Source: Casuarina equisetifolia (lineage: Eukaryota; Streptophyta; Magnoliopsida; Fagales; Casuarinaceae). From it: 64,000 nucleotides of DNA. Below are positions 33,064-47,091 of the stretch, piece after piece. The stretch covers positions 26,253,580-26,317,579 of the forward strand of contig CM052355.1 in assembly GCA_028551475.1 (NCBI GenBank). The letters are read 5' to 3'. Position 1 is the stretch's first letter, and every line of letters begins with the position of its first letter. The notes beneath the pieces were generated by a model. It did no database searches and was not told the origin of the DNA. It was given only the letters and a program-made list of their open reading frames with translations. A program made the translations under genes and the position numbers.

Positions 33064-33835
33064 TAAGTTTGACTTCTCGCAAACTTGGATTTTTTTCAAA
33101 ATAGTAAGGGACTCACTGTTGAAGAAAACATCAGCTGAATATATAAATGATATTTGAATTTTTAGGAATAAAAAAGAAAATATTCATTTTACTGGAAATT
33201 ATTGGAAGTTTCTGCATAACATTCACATATTTATCCAAAAACAGACAAACTAAAAATATACCCAGCAAAACTTATTCCAATTACAAACAAAAACTGCTAA
33301 TATAAATACACAGCAAAGCCGTAAAATGACGTTGCCAACATCACGAAGGATTGCTCCATTACGAGCAACATAATTGGGATGCGCTAGAACTTCATCTTCT
33401 ACATTCAGCAGGACAAGGTTTTCCACATACTTTCCTAAGAAAAATGATAAAAACAATCAAATTATAAAGTCAGTTCTAAACACAACATTTTACAAAATAG
33501 AAAATTATTATTATTATTATTATTATCAAATTTAAAAGGTAAGAAAAAGCACTTACCTTTTTTGTTGCGTGGTTTACCAAAAGAGAAAAAAGAAAACACC
33601 TTCTTCAAGTTAATGACCATAAAAGTAAGTTGAAGGAGATAAGTATGAACGCTAGTGAATATAGTAAGGTTTTTTTTTTCTTTTTTTATACACTGCTAAG
33701 TAATTAGTAGCAGTCCTTGCTAAAAATATTTTATCAAATCATTCTTGCCAAATAAATTGAAAGGAATCGTGGATATCATATAAAAAGTAGCAAATAACTG
33801 TCAAGGCAATAATTATCTTATAGATGTTGAATTCA
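33064..33835 (-). pseudogene. F-box 3' region copy lacking the N-terminal part, cut at a breakpoint (unit 2)
   Basis: Matches 10480-11251. The KYVENLVLLN and ARNGAILRDVGN stretch lies in 33250-33456. It stops abruptly at 33835, where the unit 1-specific block would follow. Confidence 0.8.
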
Positions 33836-34006
33836 ATATTTTCATTTTCTTTTTCTTTTTTTTTTTGGTTATGTGTTAGGTGAAGGGGAAGGTGGGTATT
33901 GTGTCTCAAACCCCAGCCCCAACGGTCTGGAGCCCCCTAATCAACTTGAGCAGGGAATTTACAACACCAAGTTACTGGTGCCTTAAATGCAATAGAACAC
34001 ATTTTA
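33836..34006 (-). mobile_element. SINE-like segment at the deletion junction (unit 2)
   Basis: A copy of the SINE-like segment found at 35506-35669 in the same unit. It fills exactly the point where the 4.25 kb of unit 1 is missing. It shares with that copy variants that unit 1 lacks (ccctaatc, gttactgg), and it differs from that copy by only about two substitutions plus the pyrimidine run. This suggests it was copied from that site, not inserted as an independent element. Confidence 0.75.
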
Positions 34007-34254
34007 ACAACATCGTGGGACCCTCATATCAACTTGCTCGTAAGAAGTTTTTGTTGGTTTGAAGTACAGTGCATTCCCCCCAGCCCTATTCTTAACAAAG
34101 AGGAAAAAGGCCCTAGAGAAGATGAGTCCAGATAAGCTATACGCTTAAGAAGCATACAAGTGTCGTGGAAGGACTATACTATATGCTTAAAAAGCAAAAA
34201 AGTCAAATAAATGAGTCCAGATAAGGTGAAACATATGAATGTTGCTCAGATATC

Positions 34255-36310
34255 CTAGGTTTCACATTTCATAAGAGCCATGACATTTTTACTTGGATGG
34301 CTTCTTCGGACCCGAGAAACATATGAAGCCTGAACACCAGATCCTGCTAGAGAGTCCAACCAGGTGACAATAGTTCTCCCATCCGAAGGCACATTCCTAA
34401 CAGGCCTGACACAACATCTTTGAGGCATCTGTCCAAGTCCGGCATTCTTAGGCGAACTCATCCGCCTTTGGCTATAATCTCTGGATTCTACTTCAGATAG
34501 TTCTTCAAGATATCGCCTAGTGGGCTTCCGAATTCTTTTAGCTTCTCTTTGTTCTGTATGAAGATGCTAACCACTGTCAAATTAAACGCTATTGAGTTCT
34601 CAATTTCTCGCCAGAACAAATCTGATGGTGAAGATTAGCTACTGTGGCTAGTTGGCGACTCTTTGCAGTTGCTAATATTGCTTTCCATAAATGCTGGATC
34701 CAGGTTGACTGAACCATTCAAATTCTGATTGCATTCTTCTACTGATTTTTCACCAACTTGTTATATTTAATTGTGAAAGTCGTGATTGATACATCACAAG
34801 AATTGGTCAATCCCATTGCAATTCTCCTTTTAAGCCACAGCTAGCCTTTGACTGTAGTTTCTCATCCAAACGTTCCCTTGAACACTTCATGAGGTTCTCT
34901 GATCGATAGTTTGTCCAGGCAAATTTCTCCCCTTAACATAGGAAAATCAGGGCTCAAAGAACCAGCACAGAGAGCAGATTCTGATGATCCACCTCCTAGC
35001 ATTTGTTCAGGAGGATCCGGGCACTCCCCTGTGCTTCCAGATTGATTGTTGTGGTTGTCATTCAAACTTGGTGCTGATGAAGGAAAGGTTTCCAGCGAGG
35101 AAAGTTTAGGTTCAAGCTTTTTCTCAACACCAAGCAATTCAAATACCACTCAGAACATTGGCTGTCTAAAATTGCAATTGTACGTGTAGAAGAATGTTTC
35201 CTAATGTTTGTCTCTTGCAACATCTCATCAGCACACAGCAATAGAATTAAACAGTCAACAAGGACTCATGGGAATTAATTATCACATAGACTAAAACAAA
35301 ACACATTCACACACATACAAGCATACGTCAACAAATAGGAAATCAAATAATCCAGTTTTCCTTGTTCCTCTATCAACTTATGGAACAGAAAATTTTGTTT
35401 GTTAGGAATGAACCATCACAACAAGAAGAACAAAACCATGTGAAAAGAATACAAGCATTTCAGACCCAAAAATAGGGCTCCACTATGTTGATCAGTGACC
35501 AAGGTTATTTTCATTTTTTTTTTTTTTTGGTTCTGTGTTAGGTGAAGGGGAAGGCGGGTATTGTGTCTCAAACCCCAGCCCCAACGGTCTGGAGCCCCCT
35601 AATCAACTTGAGCAGGGAATTTACAACACCAAGTTACTGGTGCCTTAAATGCAATAGAACACATTTTAAGATAATTCCGTGTCTGACAAGCTAAAAAATG
35701 CTCCTGCAAAGGTTCCCAGTAGTTCTATTATTACATGCATGATCAACTCCTAAGGTTGACCAAGCTGATCTACAAAGCATAACAGAACCCTTATAAACAA
35801 TGAGTAGAAGCATGAAATCAAAATATGTAAACAGAAAAATCTTGCAGTGAAACAACCAAGAGAGTGAATTCACTCCAACAAAATAACAAATCTGCAAATC
35901 TCGGTTAAAAAAATGCCCAACGGAATTGAAAGGTGGAAAATGCAATAAGCAAGTTGCACATAAATTGAAATAAAAAGTATTGTTAACCAACAATTCCATG
36001 CTGAAAATAGAAAATCACACAATGAAATAGCAAATTCTATCCCAATTTTTTGAGTTTAGACCAAAAAAGAAAAAAAAAAAAAAGAAAAAAGAACAATTCC
36101 TTAACAATTCCTTGCTCCAGCATTATGCATAGCACAATTGATTGATCAAAATGTATCATAACTATCAGACTAGAAGAGGAGATGCAATACTAATGGCATA
36201 CCAAGCAGACCTGCGCTTTCTGACTGATTCTTGCCAGAGGGTGGCCCTGCATTCCATATTTCCCTTACAGGCTGCCTGCCATCAACAAACTCTTGGTCAT
36301 CTTCAAGAAA
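34255..36310 (-). pseudogene. Nuclear-protein-like pseudogene, 5' exon cut (unit 2)
   Basis: Counterpart of 15758-17870 with the same stops and frameshift. The acidic exon is cut at 36310 by the second deletion, so less of the gene survives than in unit 1. Confidence 0.55.
35506..35669 (-). mobile_element. SINE-like retroposon (unit 2, resident site)
   Basis: Same site as 17008-17172, inside the presumed intron of the nuclear-protein pseudogene. Probable template for the segment at 33836-34006. Confidence 0.5.
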
Positions 36311-36528
36311 TCCAAACTTGCTTCAAGGCAGGAACGACAATTAAGATATAAACCACTGAACAAAATTAAGAATCAAGCAGCCACCAATTTAGCACAAAAG
36401 AAGAAAAATGAAAACATGATTTAAAAACGCTCACCTGTAGATTATTGACTGCAGCGGCGACACTTGAGAAGCTCAAGCCCAACGCCCTACCTCGGCAAGA
36501 AGGGGCGTATTAAACGAAGGGTTGTCGC

Positions 36529-36632
36529 CACGTGACGGTCACTCTTGGCCTGGCATGCCACATCATGTGGTCATCCAGGTGGCGCTCACTCTTGGCCTGG
36601 CATGCCCCATCACGTGGTCCTCCAGCTACCTA
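36529..36632 (+). promoter_or_regulatory. G-box and 47 bp tandem repeat upstream of the 149 aa gene (unit 2)
   Basis: Same two CACGTG elements as in unit 1. The deletion at 36310 ends about 210 bp upstream of them, so proximal elements are kept and the more distal block is lost. Confidence 0.6.
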
Positions 36633-36759
36633 CTAGAGGCATGCTCCCGCCTTCTGTTTCAGTGCTCCCCTCTTTCACTAAGCTTCCCACAAAATACGCA
36701 GCTGTCCTGACCCGGAAAAAGCGCTAACCGATTCTTCTTCCTGTCTCGTACCAATTCAG

Positions 36760-36767
36760 TATAAATA
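36760..36767 (+). promoter_or_regulatory. TATA box of the 149 aa gene (unit 2)
   Basis: TATAAATA in the same position, about 100 bp before the start codon, as in unit 1. Confidence 0.75.
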
Positions 36768-36865
36768 CCTCCTTCCCTCTCTCCCTCCCCATATTTTTTC
36801 ATCGCTCCCACTGTATCACTCTTTTTTTTTTTTTCTTCTCTCTATCTCTCCCTCTTTCTGCGAAA

Positions 36866-37383
36866 ATGGAAAATCTACTGGAAAACCTCCTACTCACAGT
36901 GATGTTATCTGAAGTGATTGTAATTCTCATCATTTCTCATATCTCTGAATCTGCGACTGCTGTCGCTTCTATCATCGAGCTCCTATATCGCTTTATACTG
37001 GTAGAGGCAGTTTTGTTGCTCATCTTGGATTTCAAAGATGCAATTATTGAGGGCGTGAGATGGATTATTTCTGTCCGTCATTTCTCGGTGCAAATTTTAG
37101 TTGGAATTATCATTACTGTGAGCGTCTACGGTCTCTTAACTATCCGAACCATTGCAATGGAGGTGGAGGAGGATAATCTGACAGTCTACGTTCTCGTGCT
37201 TGCACGCAAGTTTCAGTTCTTCCTTATAGGTAATTTTTCTTTTCTATTTTTCCTTTTCATCACGGTTATATTAAATTAAAAATTAATGTCCATGCAGGAA
37301 CCTTGCTGCTGCTCTCACTGTTGCTTCACACAGTGCATCGAGTTGCAACACAGCTTTCTGCCTTAAAGCAGTTGGGCGGCTAA
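36866..37383 (+). CDS. Small multi-pass membrane protein, distantly BAP31-like, 149 aa (unit 2)
   Basis: Exons 36866-37229 and 37298-37383. Exon 1 is identical in protein to the unit 1 copy. Exon 2 has one change, HTVHRV instead of HTVRRV. The histidine restores the HRxA pattern also seen in the 154 aa paralogue, so it may be the ancestral state. Confidence 0.75.
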
Positions 37384-38155
37384 GCAGAGTAAAGGGGATA
37401 GAGCAGGAGAATAGTGTTAGAAGTGATGGACTCAATTTTGCACTAAACTAGCTGCTTTTTAGTGCTGTTTATGTTTTTTGTTTTCGGTGCTGTCATGTTT
37501 TCTGTCATCGAATCTGTTTAAGACATTCCTGTTTCGGTGCTTGTTCTTATTTTCGAATTCGTAGTAGACATAATATTTTTAATTAAAGATGGCGGTTGAT
37601 GGATGGATGGATGCGTATAGTATATGATGTCATAAAAAAATGTTTATGCTATTTGTATGCATTAGCATGATTCTATTAAGTGATCCGTCCTACGTGGTTT
37701 TAGGAACCGGCAATGACTAAAGTAGGTAGTTTTTAGAAACTGTCGAGAAAGCATGGCTTATGGAGAGTGGAATACGAGTTTCATTATTACCAAAACTTGC
37801 ACTAATAAATCTGAAAGCGCTGGACAAATTGCATTCGAAAGTCACAAAATTCAAGTTTTGACTTTAATCCTTATTGGTGTCTCTTGAGCAACACGACGCA
37901 TAATGTTCTGCATGTTGTCTACTTCGAGAAACAGGGGCAGAAAAACACAAAAGTGTTCATTTGCAATTGCATCTCAAGCAAAATCCCCACTCAACGTTGT
38001 TTGTGCACAATGAGAGAAACAACTTTCTCGTCTTATTTAAAACGAAAACACCGTCTACCACAACATTGTAATACAAAGGTATATAGTTAGTACTGGATCG
38101 AAAATAACCTCGGAAAACCAATCTGATCGGCAATTTGCTACTTTTCTCAAGCTTA

Positions 38156-38347
38156 AAAAAATACTAACATATGAGCCCACAAGTGCATTTCACAAGCCTG
38201 ATTTCCGAGAAATTAACAACTTAAACAAACCAAATTTGCTTTGAAGAATCCGAATACCATCGAAATAGTAGAGAAAGAGAGAGAGAGAAAAAAAAAGATT
38301 GAAAAAGACCTAGAGAGAGAGAGGGAGAAAGAAAGAGTGGGAGAAAC
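38156..38347. repeat. Upstream GA-rich block of the 154 aa gene (unit 2)
   Basis: Counterpart of 20641-20832. In this unit it is the only copy, because the partner upstream of the 149 aa gene was deleted. Confidence 0.75.
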
Positions 38348-38679
38348 TTGTCCCAACTATGGTGGGGTCTCTTCATGCCATAACTGTTTTTCGCGGGCGC
38401 TTTTTACGGTGAAATAGCCAATGAGGGATGTTTTTAAGGGCGAGAAAGGGAGAGGAATCTGTCGCTCCCGCTCGGTCGCTCTATCATGTGTCTCTGTTTC
38501 TCGCTTTCTCTCGCTTGGTCACTTTAACTCTGTGTTCTTTGTTTCTCTCTCCCTCTCTCTTTTCTGTTTATGTTTCTCTATTCTATTGCTCCCTAGCTCT
38601 CCCTCTCTGTTACCTATTTCTCGCTCGATTTCTCTGCATCTATCTCTCCCTCTCTGTTCCTCACAATATAGATATTTCC

Positions 38680-39211
38680 ATGGCGCCTCTCACTCTCCTC
38701 CTCCTTGCTATCATGGTAGAAGTTGCTCTTGTCCTTGCTGTTATCCCTCTCTCTCACACGCTCCCTGAATTTGTTGCTAGGATAGAGCCACTGTACCAGT
38801 TGATACTGGTACAGCTTGTCACCTTCCTTGCTGTTGCTGATTTTCACATAAGAACGACGCCTGGGTTAGAATGGTTGAAAATCCTACGCACTGCAACTCC
38901 TTCCTTACTGGCCACCATAATTATCATGGTCCTGTTTCTCAATATCAATAGTCTCCTGATGATCAAGAACCCTCCAGTGGAGGTCAATTTCGCAGGCCAT
39001 GTCTCTGTGATCACACAGAAGCTCAATGTCTTTTTTACAGGTAATTTCTTTATCTTTTCTTTCCCTATTTAGCTCACATTCACTGTCTTGACCGTAAACT
39101 TCTACAGGAACTTTGTTATTGCTCTGTCTGCTGATACACATCATGCATAGGATTGCTAGTGAGCTTACTTCCATGGTGCGGGCCAGAAATCCAGCACATA
39201 TACCTCTTTGA
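38680..39211 (+). CDS. Small multi-pass membrane protein, distantly BAP31-like, 154 aa (unit 2)
   Basis: Exons 38680-39040 and 39108-39211. The predicted protein is identical to the unit 1 copy, although other parts of the two units have diverged. This is compatible with purifying selection or simply with the small number of differences overall. Confidence 0.78.
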
Positions 39212-39247
39212 ACCAGATAAGATAATGAAGAGTTACTGAACAGATAA

Positions 39248-39504
39248 TTGATGGATGATTTTTTTATTTTGAATTGGTTTTGTTGATGATATATTTGATG
39301 GATGATTTTCTTAGTTTGAATTGGTTATGTTGATGATATATTTCACGGATGATTTTTTTTTTTTTTAGTTTGAATGGATTATTTTGATGACATATTTAAT
39401 GGTATTAATATTTTGATGATATATTTGATGGTATTAAAATTTTGATAATATATTTGATGGTATTAGTATTTTGATAATATATTTGATGGTATTAGTATTT
39501 TTCC
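39248..39504. repeat. Minisatellite (unit 2)
   Basis: Same 54 bp and 29 bp repeats as at 21733-21989, with the same copy number. Confidence 0.85.
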
Positions 39505-41430
39505 AATACATTTAGCTCATTGGCCGGTTACCATTTTTTCTTTACTTATTTTTTCTTTTCAATGCCACGTCGCCGTTAGCTTCAACCATGAAACCCAAAC
39601 GCGCTGATGGGAATACGTGGATCCGGTCGTGCACCGTTGGTCCACGGAGCCCAATTTCTTGCTTAAGCGTGCAAAGGGAGACACTGAAGCAAGAGGGTGG
39701 TACAAAATACCTTCTTCTTCGGTCATATTCGATCCATCATGCTACATGTTGCAATTAAATTTATTTTAGCTTACCAGAGAACCAATAACTTCGCAACCGC
39801 ATGTAATATATATTTAAAAAAATGCTCCTATTTGTTATAAAAATCACACATTTTTCTCAACAAAAAACTATTTAATATTAATTTAATTATTAAAACTTTC
39901 TGTATTTACATTGTGTAAGAAATTTTTGAATATATATATTTTGATTGATTAGAATATCTTTTCAAATAAAAAAAATACCCCTTAAACCTAACTATTGTTA
40001 TTATTGTTGTTGTTATTTTTGTTATTGTTATTCTTCTTTAAGGAATTTACCAACTAAATTTTCACCTCATAAGTGGTCTAATTGTCTACAATTATTTCAA
40101 CCACCGATCCAATTATGCATGTTGGTTGACTTTCTCGTCGTAATAAGTATTGCATTCAATTGGGTCAATACTCAAAAAAATAAAGTTTTATATTAATACT
40201 CTAAAAAACATAAGAGGGTAGAAGCTGTACGCAGCTAAAATAGAGAAGACCCTCTTAAGCACCGAAAAAGGATCAACGCAAAATATCAGTGGCATCAACT
40301 AGAAAGGAAAGGAACTTCGAAACATACCAGGGTCTCTATAATTCCTTGGACCACGCACTCCATCAAATTAACCCAATAATATTACCAAAAACTAGAGTAC
40401 AGATAATCGAGGCTGGCTTCTTTTATTTTTTGTTCTCGGATCTTCGCGGGTCGCTTCTGGGGTCGTGGATCGGAGCTGTGGGTTTTGCCCAAATCTCTTC
40501 GTTCTTGACTTGAATCTTTCTGGACTAAGTCTCAAATCTATAAACCGGTTTCTTCTTCAACAGATCCATGTGTTTTAGGTTTCATAATCACTCGATTTTA
40601 TCACCCCTTTCTCGTTCGTTCAACCTGGTCTTAGAAGAACTTCACGGGTCGCTTCTTTTTCTCCACAAATCACTTTAATAAAAGCATGGGTTTCATAGAT
40701 TAGGTTTCTCTCTTCATAAAGCATGCCAGGCTGCATGGATTCCGTCGTCGTACAGCTCGGATTTAGCTCGGGAGCGTTGAACCGGGTCTGGGTCGGGGAT
40801 TTGGGTCGTGAACTGGACTGCCGGATCACGCGGGCCTGCATGGACTCGGCTGGATTACGGAACTTTATCTCTGCATGCTAGGCTGGTTTTGTTGAACAAA
40901 ACGGGGCCGAAAAGTACCGGGCCTTGGACTTCTAATTTGGGCTCACTAACTGGAGTGCACTGTTGGGTTTCACGGAGCGAAGGGGCTACATAAACTAACC
41001 TTCTAAATCAATTTTCCTACAAAATATTCATATATTTTTTTCCTTACATTAAAAAAAATACAAACAATAAAATAATATATTATTTCTAATAAATCTTAAC
41101 CACTTTTAGGAAATTTTTTGCTTTATAATATTTGATATTATAATTTACACTTCTTCATTTCCTATAGTACATAAATCGTAAAAAATATTTAAACATAAAT
41201 TTTAAAATGTTTTGTCACATTTTCATGAAATATATTTCTTTTTTACTTTTCATTATCTTCAAAATAACAATGGAATCACAATATTCCTAACAAAGTTCGC
41301 ATACCAAGATCCTGAACCTATGTTCGGAGTGACGTCTTGCTTTGAGTACATAACTTAGATGCTTAAGCTTGGGCCTATATTGATGCTCTAGCTTTGTTTA
41401 TATAGGTTTGGAGGTCCGGTTTAGGAGCCC

Positions 41431-42268
41431 AGACTAGAGGTGACAAATGGGATGCCCAAGTTTAGGGTCCAATTGGACTCTAAGGTGTGGGAACAAGTTT
41501 CAGATGGTTAGATTCAGGTATACAGGTTTGTGCCTAGGCTTGGACCTTTGTTCAGCAAGTACCTTAGTTCGGGATCTTATGTGCAGTAAGCAAGTTTGGA
41601 TTTGTAGGTTCTGTACTAGGTTTGGATTCCCAAACCTAGACCTTACCCACACTAGTGATGGACCCAAATCAAGGCCCTGATCTTGGGCCCCCAGACTAGA
41701 GGTGACAGATGGGATGCCCAAGTTTAGGGTCCAATTGGACTCTAAGTGTGGGAATGAGTTTTAGATGGTTAGATTCGAGTATACAGGTTTGTGCCTAGGC
41801 TTGGACCTTTGTTCAGCAGGTACCTTAGATCGGGATCTTATGTACAGTAAGCAAGTTTGGATTTGTAGGTTCTGTACTAGGTTTGGATTCCTAAACCTAG
41901 ACCCCACCCACACCATTGATGGACCCGAATCAAGGCCTTGATCTTAGGCCCCCATACTAGAGGTGACAGATGGGATGCCCAAGTTTAGGGTCCAATTGGA
42001 CTCTAAGGTGTGGAAACAAGTTTTAGACGGTTAGATTCGGGTATACAGGTTTGTGCCTAGGCTTGGACCTTTGTTCAACAGGTACCTTAGATCGGGATCT
42101 TATGTGCAGTAAGCAAGTTAGGATTTGTAGGTTTTGTACTAGGTTTGGATTCCCAAACCTAGACCCCACCCACACTAGTGATGGACCCGAATCAAGGCCT
42201 TGATCTTGGGCCCCCAAACTAGAGGTGATAGATGGGATGCCCAAGTTTAGGGTCCAATTGGACTCTAA
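41431..42268. repeat. 262 bp tandem satellite (unit 3)
   Basis: Matches the unit 2 satellite, including its one-base deletion. Confidence 0.92.
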
Positions 42269-42901
42269 GATGAGGAGGTGACTTGTCAATTCTATATGAT
42301 AAAGTAAGATTGTTACTTATTTATGATAATGTTAGTGAGGTTGCATTTATTATGATCTACAACTTTTTTGAATAATATATTTCTTTCTTTTCTATTTGGT
42401 ACAAAAAAATAAATGGAAGAATAACTCTAAGCATGAAAAATAATCAACAAGAAAGAATACCGAGTTCTATTACAAATTAATTAATATCGAGTTCTATTAC
42501 AAATTAATTAGCTGTAATGACTTTAATTTGCACATTACAACAATAAAACATTTCATGTTGTCAGAACAATGGTTTAACATAAAGCTTATGCAAAAGAAAG
42601 CTGAGTCAAGCCCTAGCTTCATCTTCCCCAGATACACCTTTTACTAGTTCACATGATCTTGTCACCTTTTCGTGACAGTTTCTTAAAAAATCAAATTTTG
42701 TAGGTTTAGCGAAAGTGTGTAGTGTGGCCTACAGCTCGACCACATAGAATTGCATTTGTTGGTTTTGGATATTCATCTCTCCAGGAATTTGCAGAAGAAT
42801 AGACGCGGAGATAGAATTGTTGGCCTAAATATTGGCGAGCCCAATTCTCAGACCTTACATTCCACATTCCCACATTATCCAGGGGCATGTAAATTGCAGT
42901 C
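42269..42901. repeat. Large inverted repeat, left arm (unit 3)
   Basis: Reverse-complement partner of 46069-46625. Confidence 0.88.
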
Positions 42902-44952
42902 CATGACTGAGGATAGAACTGTAATAAGAACAATTTATACAAGAAAATATTCATAAGTTCTCTCAGAGAAAGCGGCATGTTTTGCTGTTAGGTAGATTTC
43001 AGATATGAATGGACTAGTGAAATGAAAAGATATTGTTTAGGTCTTGTAGAACACACAAACTAATTGAGTTCTCAAAAAGATTTCGCAACGTATCTGTACA
43101 GTGCAACGAGAAATTGTGTCTCTTAAATTGTAACTCAATTTACTTGCAGGTGACCACTGCCCTCCATCCATCCTGCGGATCACAAAATGATCATATCATC
43201 AAAAATCAAGAATACGAAATTGCTTCACTTTTGAAAATAGTAGGAAATGGCAATAAACACATCTGATTTTGCAACTTGCTATAGAACTTACTAAAATCTT
43301 ATGTATAAACAAACCTACCCAACGACAAAGAAGTTATGGCCATCTATGTGCCATGACTGCACAGTGTCTTCCGGATTCTCGAACACAATTTCAACAAAGC
43401 CTTTGAAGTCAGCACCCATAACTGAAGTTTAGAGGTAAGCACCACCACCAGTCGGATTGTCTGGAATGCTTCCAACGGAAAATACCCCTGGGATCTTAAA
43501 GAAGTCGGCAAGCTTAAGTGGTGTATCAACTAGGATGAAGGATACATTATTGACAGCATATCTCTGCTTGCCATTGGTAACTTGAGCAGAGCTAGCAAGT
43601 CTGAAGGTACGGGTGGTGTTAATCATTCCATAATGGTAAGAACCTTGGGGATTAGGTCTTGGCCGATTTGCAGTGAGATTCCGTCTGGTTTGATACATGA
43701 TACAAAATAAGTAAGCTACTATTTGGTTATTACTAGAAAGGTTCAGAAAATCAAAAACATGTAATAGGCAACACAACTGCATCAAAAACTACTTACACAG
43801 TTGGTCTATTCTCAGAACCATTAGTTGAAACAAGGTCAATCTGTATCACATATCGCTTAACTATGGGTGTTACAAGCACAAGATAAGTTCTTAGGTTCCA
43901 CATACCATTACCAGTCCGGTACTTTATAACATCACTTAGTTTTTCTTCCTATAACAAGCCACGCATACGATCAGCTTTCATTTAGAAAGTAATAGCAAAG
44001 TGTACATGAGAGATTGGGCTTGTTCTAGAAACCAATCAATCTGAGTAGTTGGCCCACCTAGAGGGGGGCCGGAAGCACTACCTGCTGAGTTACTGTAATG
44101 AAGAATCGTGGTTGATGTGAGCACTTGAGAGGTAAAATGAGTTGAGACCACAATGTAGTAATCTTGTGGTGGCTGATCCGCAGTGACCAGTACCGAGTAG
44201 GATTGTCCCAGATGGACGTCAAGGGAGTCATAAATATTTTGGAGCATATGGGTTCCTTCCACCTCTACCAATAGGATCTTGTGACCCTGGAATCTGACAT
44301 TAATGGAGGTTGTAAGCCCCACATTGGATATCCGAAACCTGTATGTCTTGCCTGCCCGAAAATTTTATAAGTTTTATTAACACCAAAGTTATATCAATAT
44401 AAGGGACTAAACAATTTCGTAGCAATCCTACTTATCAAAATTATTTACCTTGATCAACTGTGAATGTATTCCCATTTGAACCACAACCACTAATAAGAAG
44501 TCCATGAGGGAAGGGGAGATCACTCCCATTCTCTAAAATTGCTCTCAAATCCTGCATCATTCGAAAAAAGACAGTTAATAGACAAATAGAACATGCTTAT
44601 ATGCACCCAAGTAGTTATATTTACAAATTTTTGCCAGATCAGAGAATACACTCTATACAATGAGGTCTTTAAGCAAGCACTTACATTGTGATTCTTTTTG
44701 TACCAATCACCTAATAGGAAGAAATCCCTAGTGGGAGGTGGGAAAGGTACAGGAATGATTGAGCGGCTAGCGATTCTGATTCCACCATATCCCCCCGCGG
44801 CCTTGTGTAACGCAAGGGAAGGGAAGTAGAAGTAGCTGCCAATCTAATCCTTGACTTGGAGAACATAAGTGAAGTTCTGCCCTGGCGGGATGGGGCAGTT
44901 TGTGCTGTAGACTCCATCCTGCCATGAGTTCCTTCTCTGCTGGACACCATTC
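42706..44952 (-). pseudogene. SKS multicopper oxidase-like pseudogene (unit 3)
   Basis: Same structure and shared stops as the other units. It lacks 3 bp in an intron (near 44365) and 3 bp in an exon (near 44711, removing one residue in FLLVGDWY). The unit 2-specific stop is absent. Confidence 0.9.
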
Positions 44953-46068
44953 CTAAACAAAGAACGATGGCAGCTTCCAGTTAGTGAATGTCAAATTATC
45001 TACTGGTCCTAGCAAAGACTATCAACCGAATTTGGTAAAGATACATAAAACTAGCTTTTGCAATCCACATTAGAAACCGTGCCTTTCAAACATTTCTCTT
45101 TGCCCTGCTTTTAGTTGGGATAATCCTTAAGCTTGCTTCATGCCCGCAATTAGAATCAATTGGAACCATCATTTGCCTAGTCCAGGAGGCCACAATCAAC
45201 ATGATCTAGAAGTTAACTCCATTTTGACACGATTATGAATTGTATAATATAATATTAAGAACTTGATATTACACAAGACCCAGGTGATTCCGTCCATTTA
45301 GATAATTCATTTTGTGAACTCTAAGTCTAATATGAATTCTATGAGGCTTTTCACTCTTTGCTGAGCTGAAGTTTCACCAAAATGAGTACCTGCCAATTCC
45401 AATCACCTTTTGAAACCTGAAACCAAAATGCCATCATTTTAAGACTTGGAGCTCAGTGTTCTGGACCCAATTCGAAGCTCAGTGTCTTGGACCCAAAGAA
45501 TTGGGTTCATTCTAGCCGTTTGGATTTGCCTGGTGGAAGTTGGTAGATTCTAAGTGGGAGCTACAATAGAGATAATCCAACAGCAAAACTAATAATAGTG
45601 ATAGTTGCTCCATTTATTGATAATATGGCGGCAAAGCCAAGAACTTCTACAGCTTTTAGAGATATTAATACACTATATATATTATCGATTTTTTTCCAAC
45701 ACACTTAAGTTACCCTAGTCTTGTAATTTCTCCTATCATGCCGCTCTTCATATTTGTTCATTGCTACAATTATCCTCTACAATATAGAAAGCTTTGGTGG
45801 CTGGAGAGAGAGTCTAGCATTGATGCTTTAGCCATAGCAAAATTTTACACGTAGTTAGTAACATGCTACGGCAATTCCAAGGAACAATGAGAGCCCAGTA
45901 ATCATGAAATTGGGCCTGACAAAGTTTGAAAGGCCTCATAGAATTTGTGTTAGGCTTAGAGTTCACAAGAGGAATTATATAATTATTATTTTTAATATTT
46001 TAAAATTTTGACATCAAAATTTTTTGAGAGAAAACATATGAATATTTTCTTGTGTAAATTGTCCTTTT

Positions 46069-46625
46069 CACTAGGGCAGTTTACATGCCCCTGGATAATC
46101 TGGGAATGAGGAACGTAAGGTCTGAGAACTGGGCTTGCCTTGCAAATCCCTAGAAAGATGAATATTCGAAACCAACAAATGCAATTCTGTGGACACTACA
46201 CGCCTTCACTAAACCTATAAAATTTGATATTTTAAGAAACTGTCACGAAAGGGTGACAGGATCACGTATGTGAACTAGTTATAGGTGTATCTACAAATGA
46301 TGAAGCTGCGGCTTGAGTTGAGCTTTCTTTTGCATAAGCTTTATGTTAAACTATTGTTTAGACATTAGAAAATATTTTATTGTTGTAATGTGTAAATTAA
46401 AGTCATTATAGATAATTAATTTTTAATGGAACTTGGCATTCTTTTTCATTGATTATTTTTCATGCTTGGAGTTATTCTTTCATTTTTTTAATTTGTTCCA
46501 AATAGAAATATATATATATTATTCAAAAAAGTTGTAGATCATAATAAATGCAACCCTAATAACATTATCATAAATGAGTAACATTTTAATTTTTTTACAT
46601 AGAACTCACAAGCCACCTTCTCATC
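46069..46625. repeat. Large inverted repeat, right arm (unit 3)
   Basis: Contains the inverted fragment of the last SKS exon. Confidence 0.87.
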
Positions 46626-47091
46626 ATCAATTCTTGGAAAGTTCAAATGAAATAGAAGCAAAATATCAATATAGACAAAATAAATATGAAGCTATAATTT
46701 ATAAATTCCTTAGATGATTAGCACCCTTTTAAACTCACATTTTAGTCGTATTTCGTCCACCAAAACTTAAAACTACTATTTTAACCTCTTATTTAAAATT
46801 CATTTCAAATTGGATACTTTTGCCACGCCCTTTCTTTTTGACAAAGCCTTCTAAATTTTGACCGATTTTTGGTCTATTTCATGAAACTTAATGACTTAAT
46901 TTAGCTTTTCAAAGTTTGAGTTTTCGCAAACTTGGATTGGTGTTGTCATCCAAATTTTTATTTTTGCAAAATAATAAGGGACTCATTGTTGAGAAAAACA
47001 TCACTGAATATAAAAATGATACTTGAATTGTTAGAAAGAAAGAAGGAAAGATTCATTTTGCTGGAAATTACTTGAACTTTCTGCAGGACAT

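Larger units (their letters stand above)
22979..40492. repeat. Tandem segmental duplication, unit 2 (17.5 kb)
   Basis: Direct repeat of unit 1 without its three large extra blocks. It is almost identical to unit 3. Its private differences include one extra stop codon in the SKS pseudogene (27369-27371). It holds intact F-box and two intact small membrane-protein genes. Confidence 0.96.
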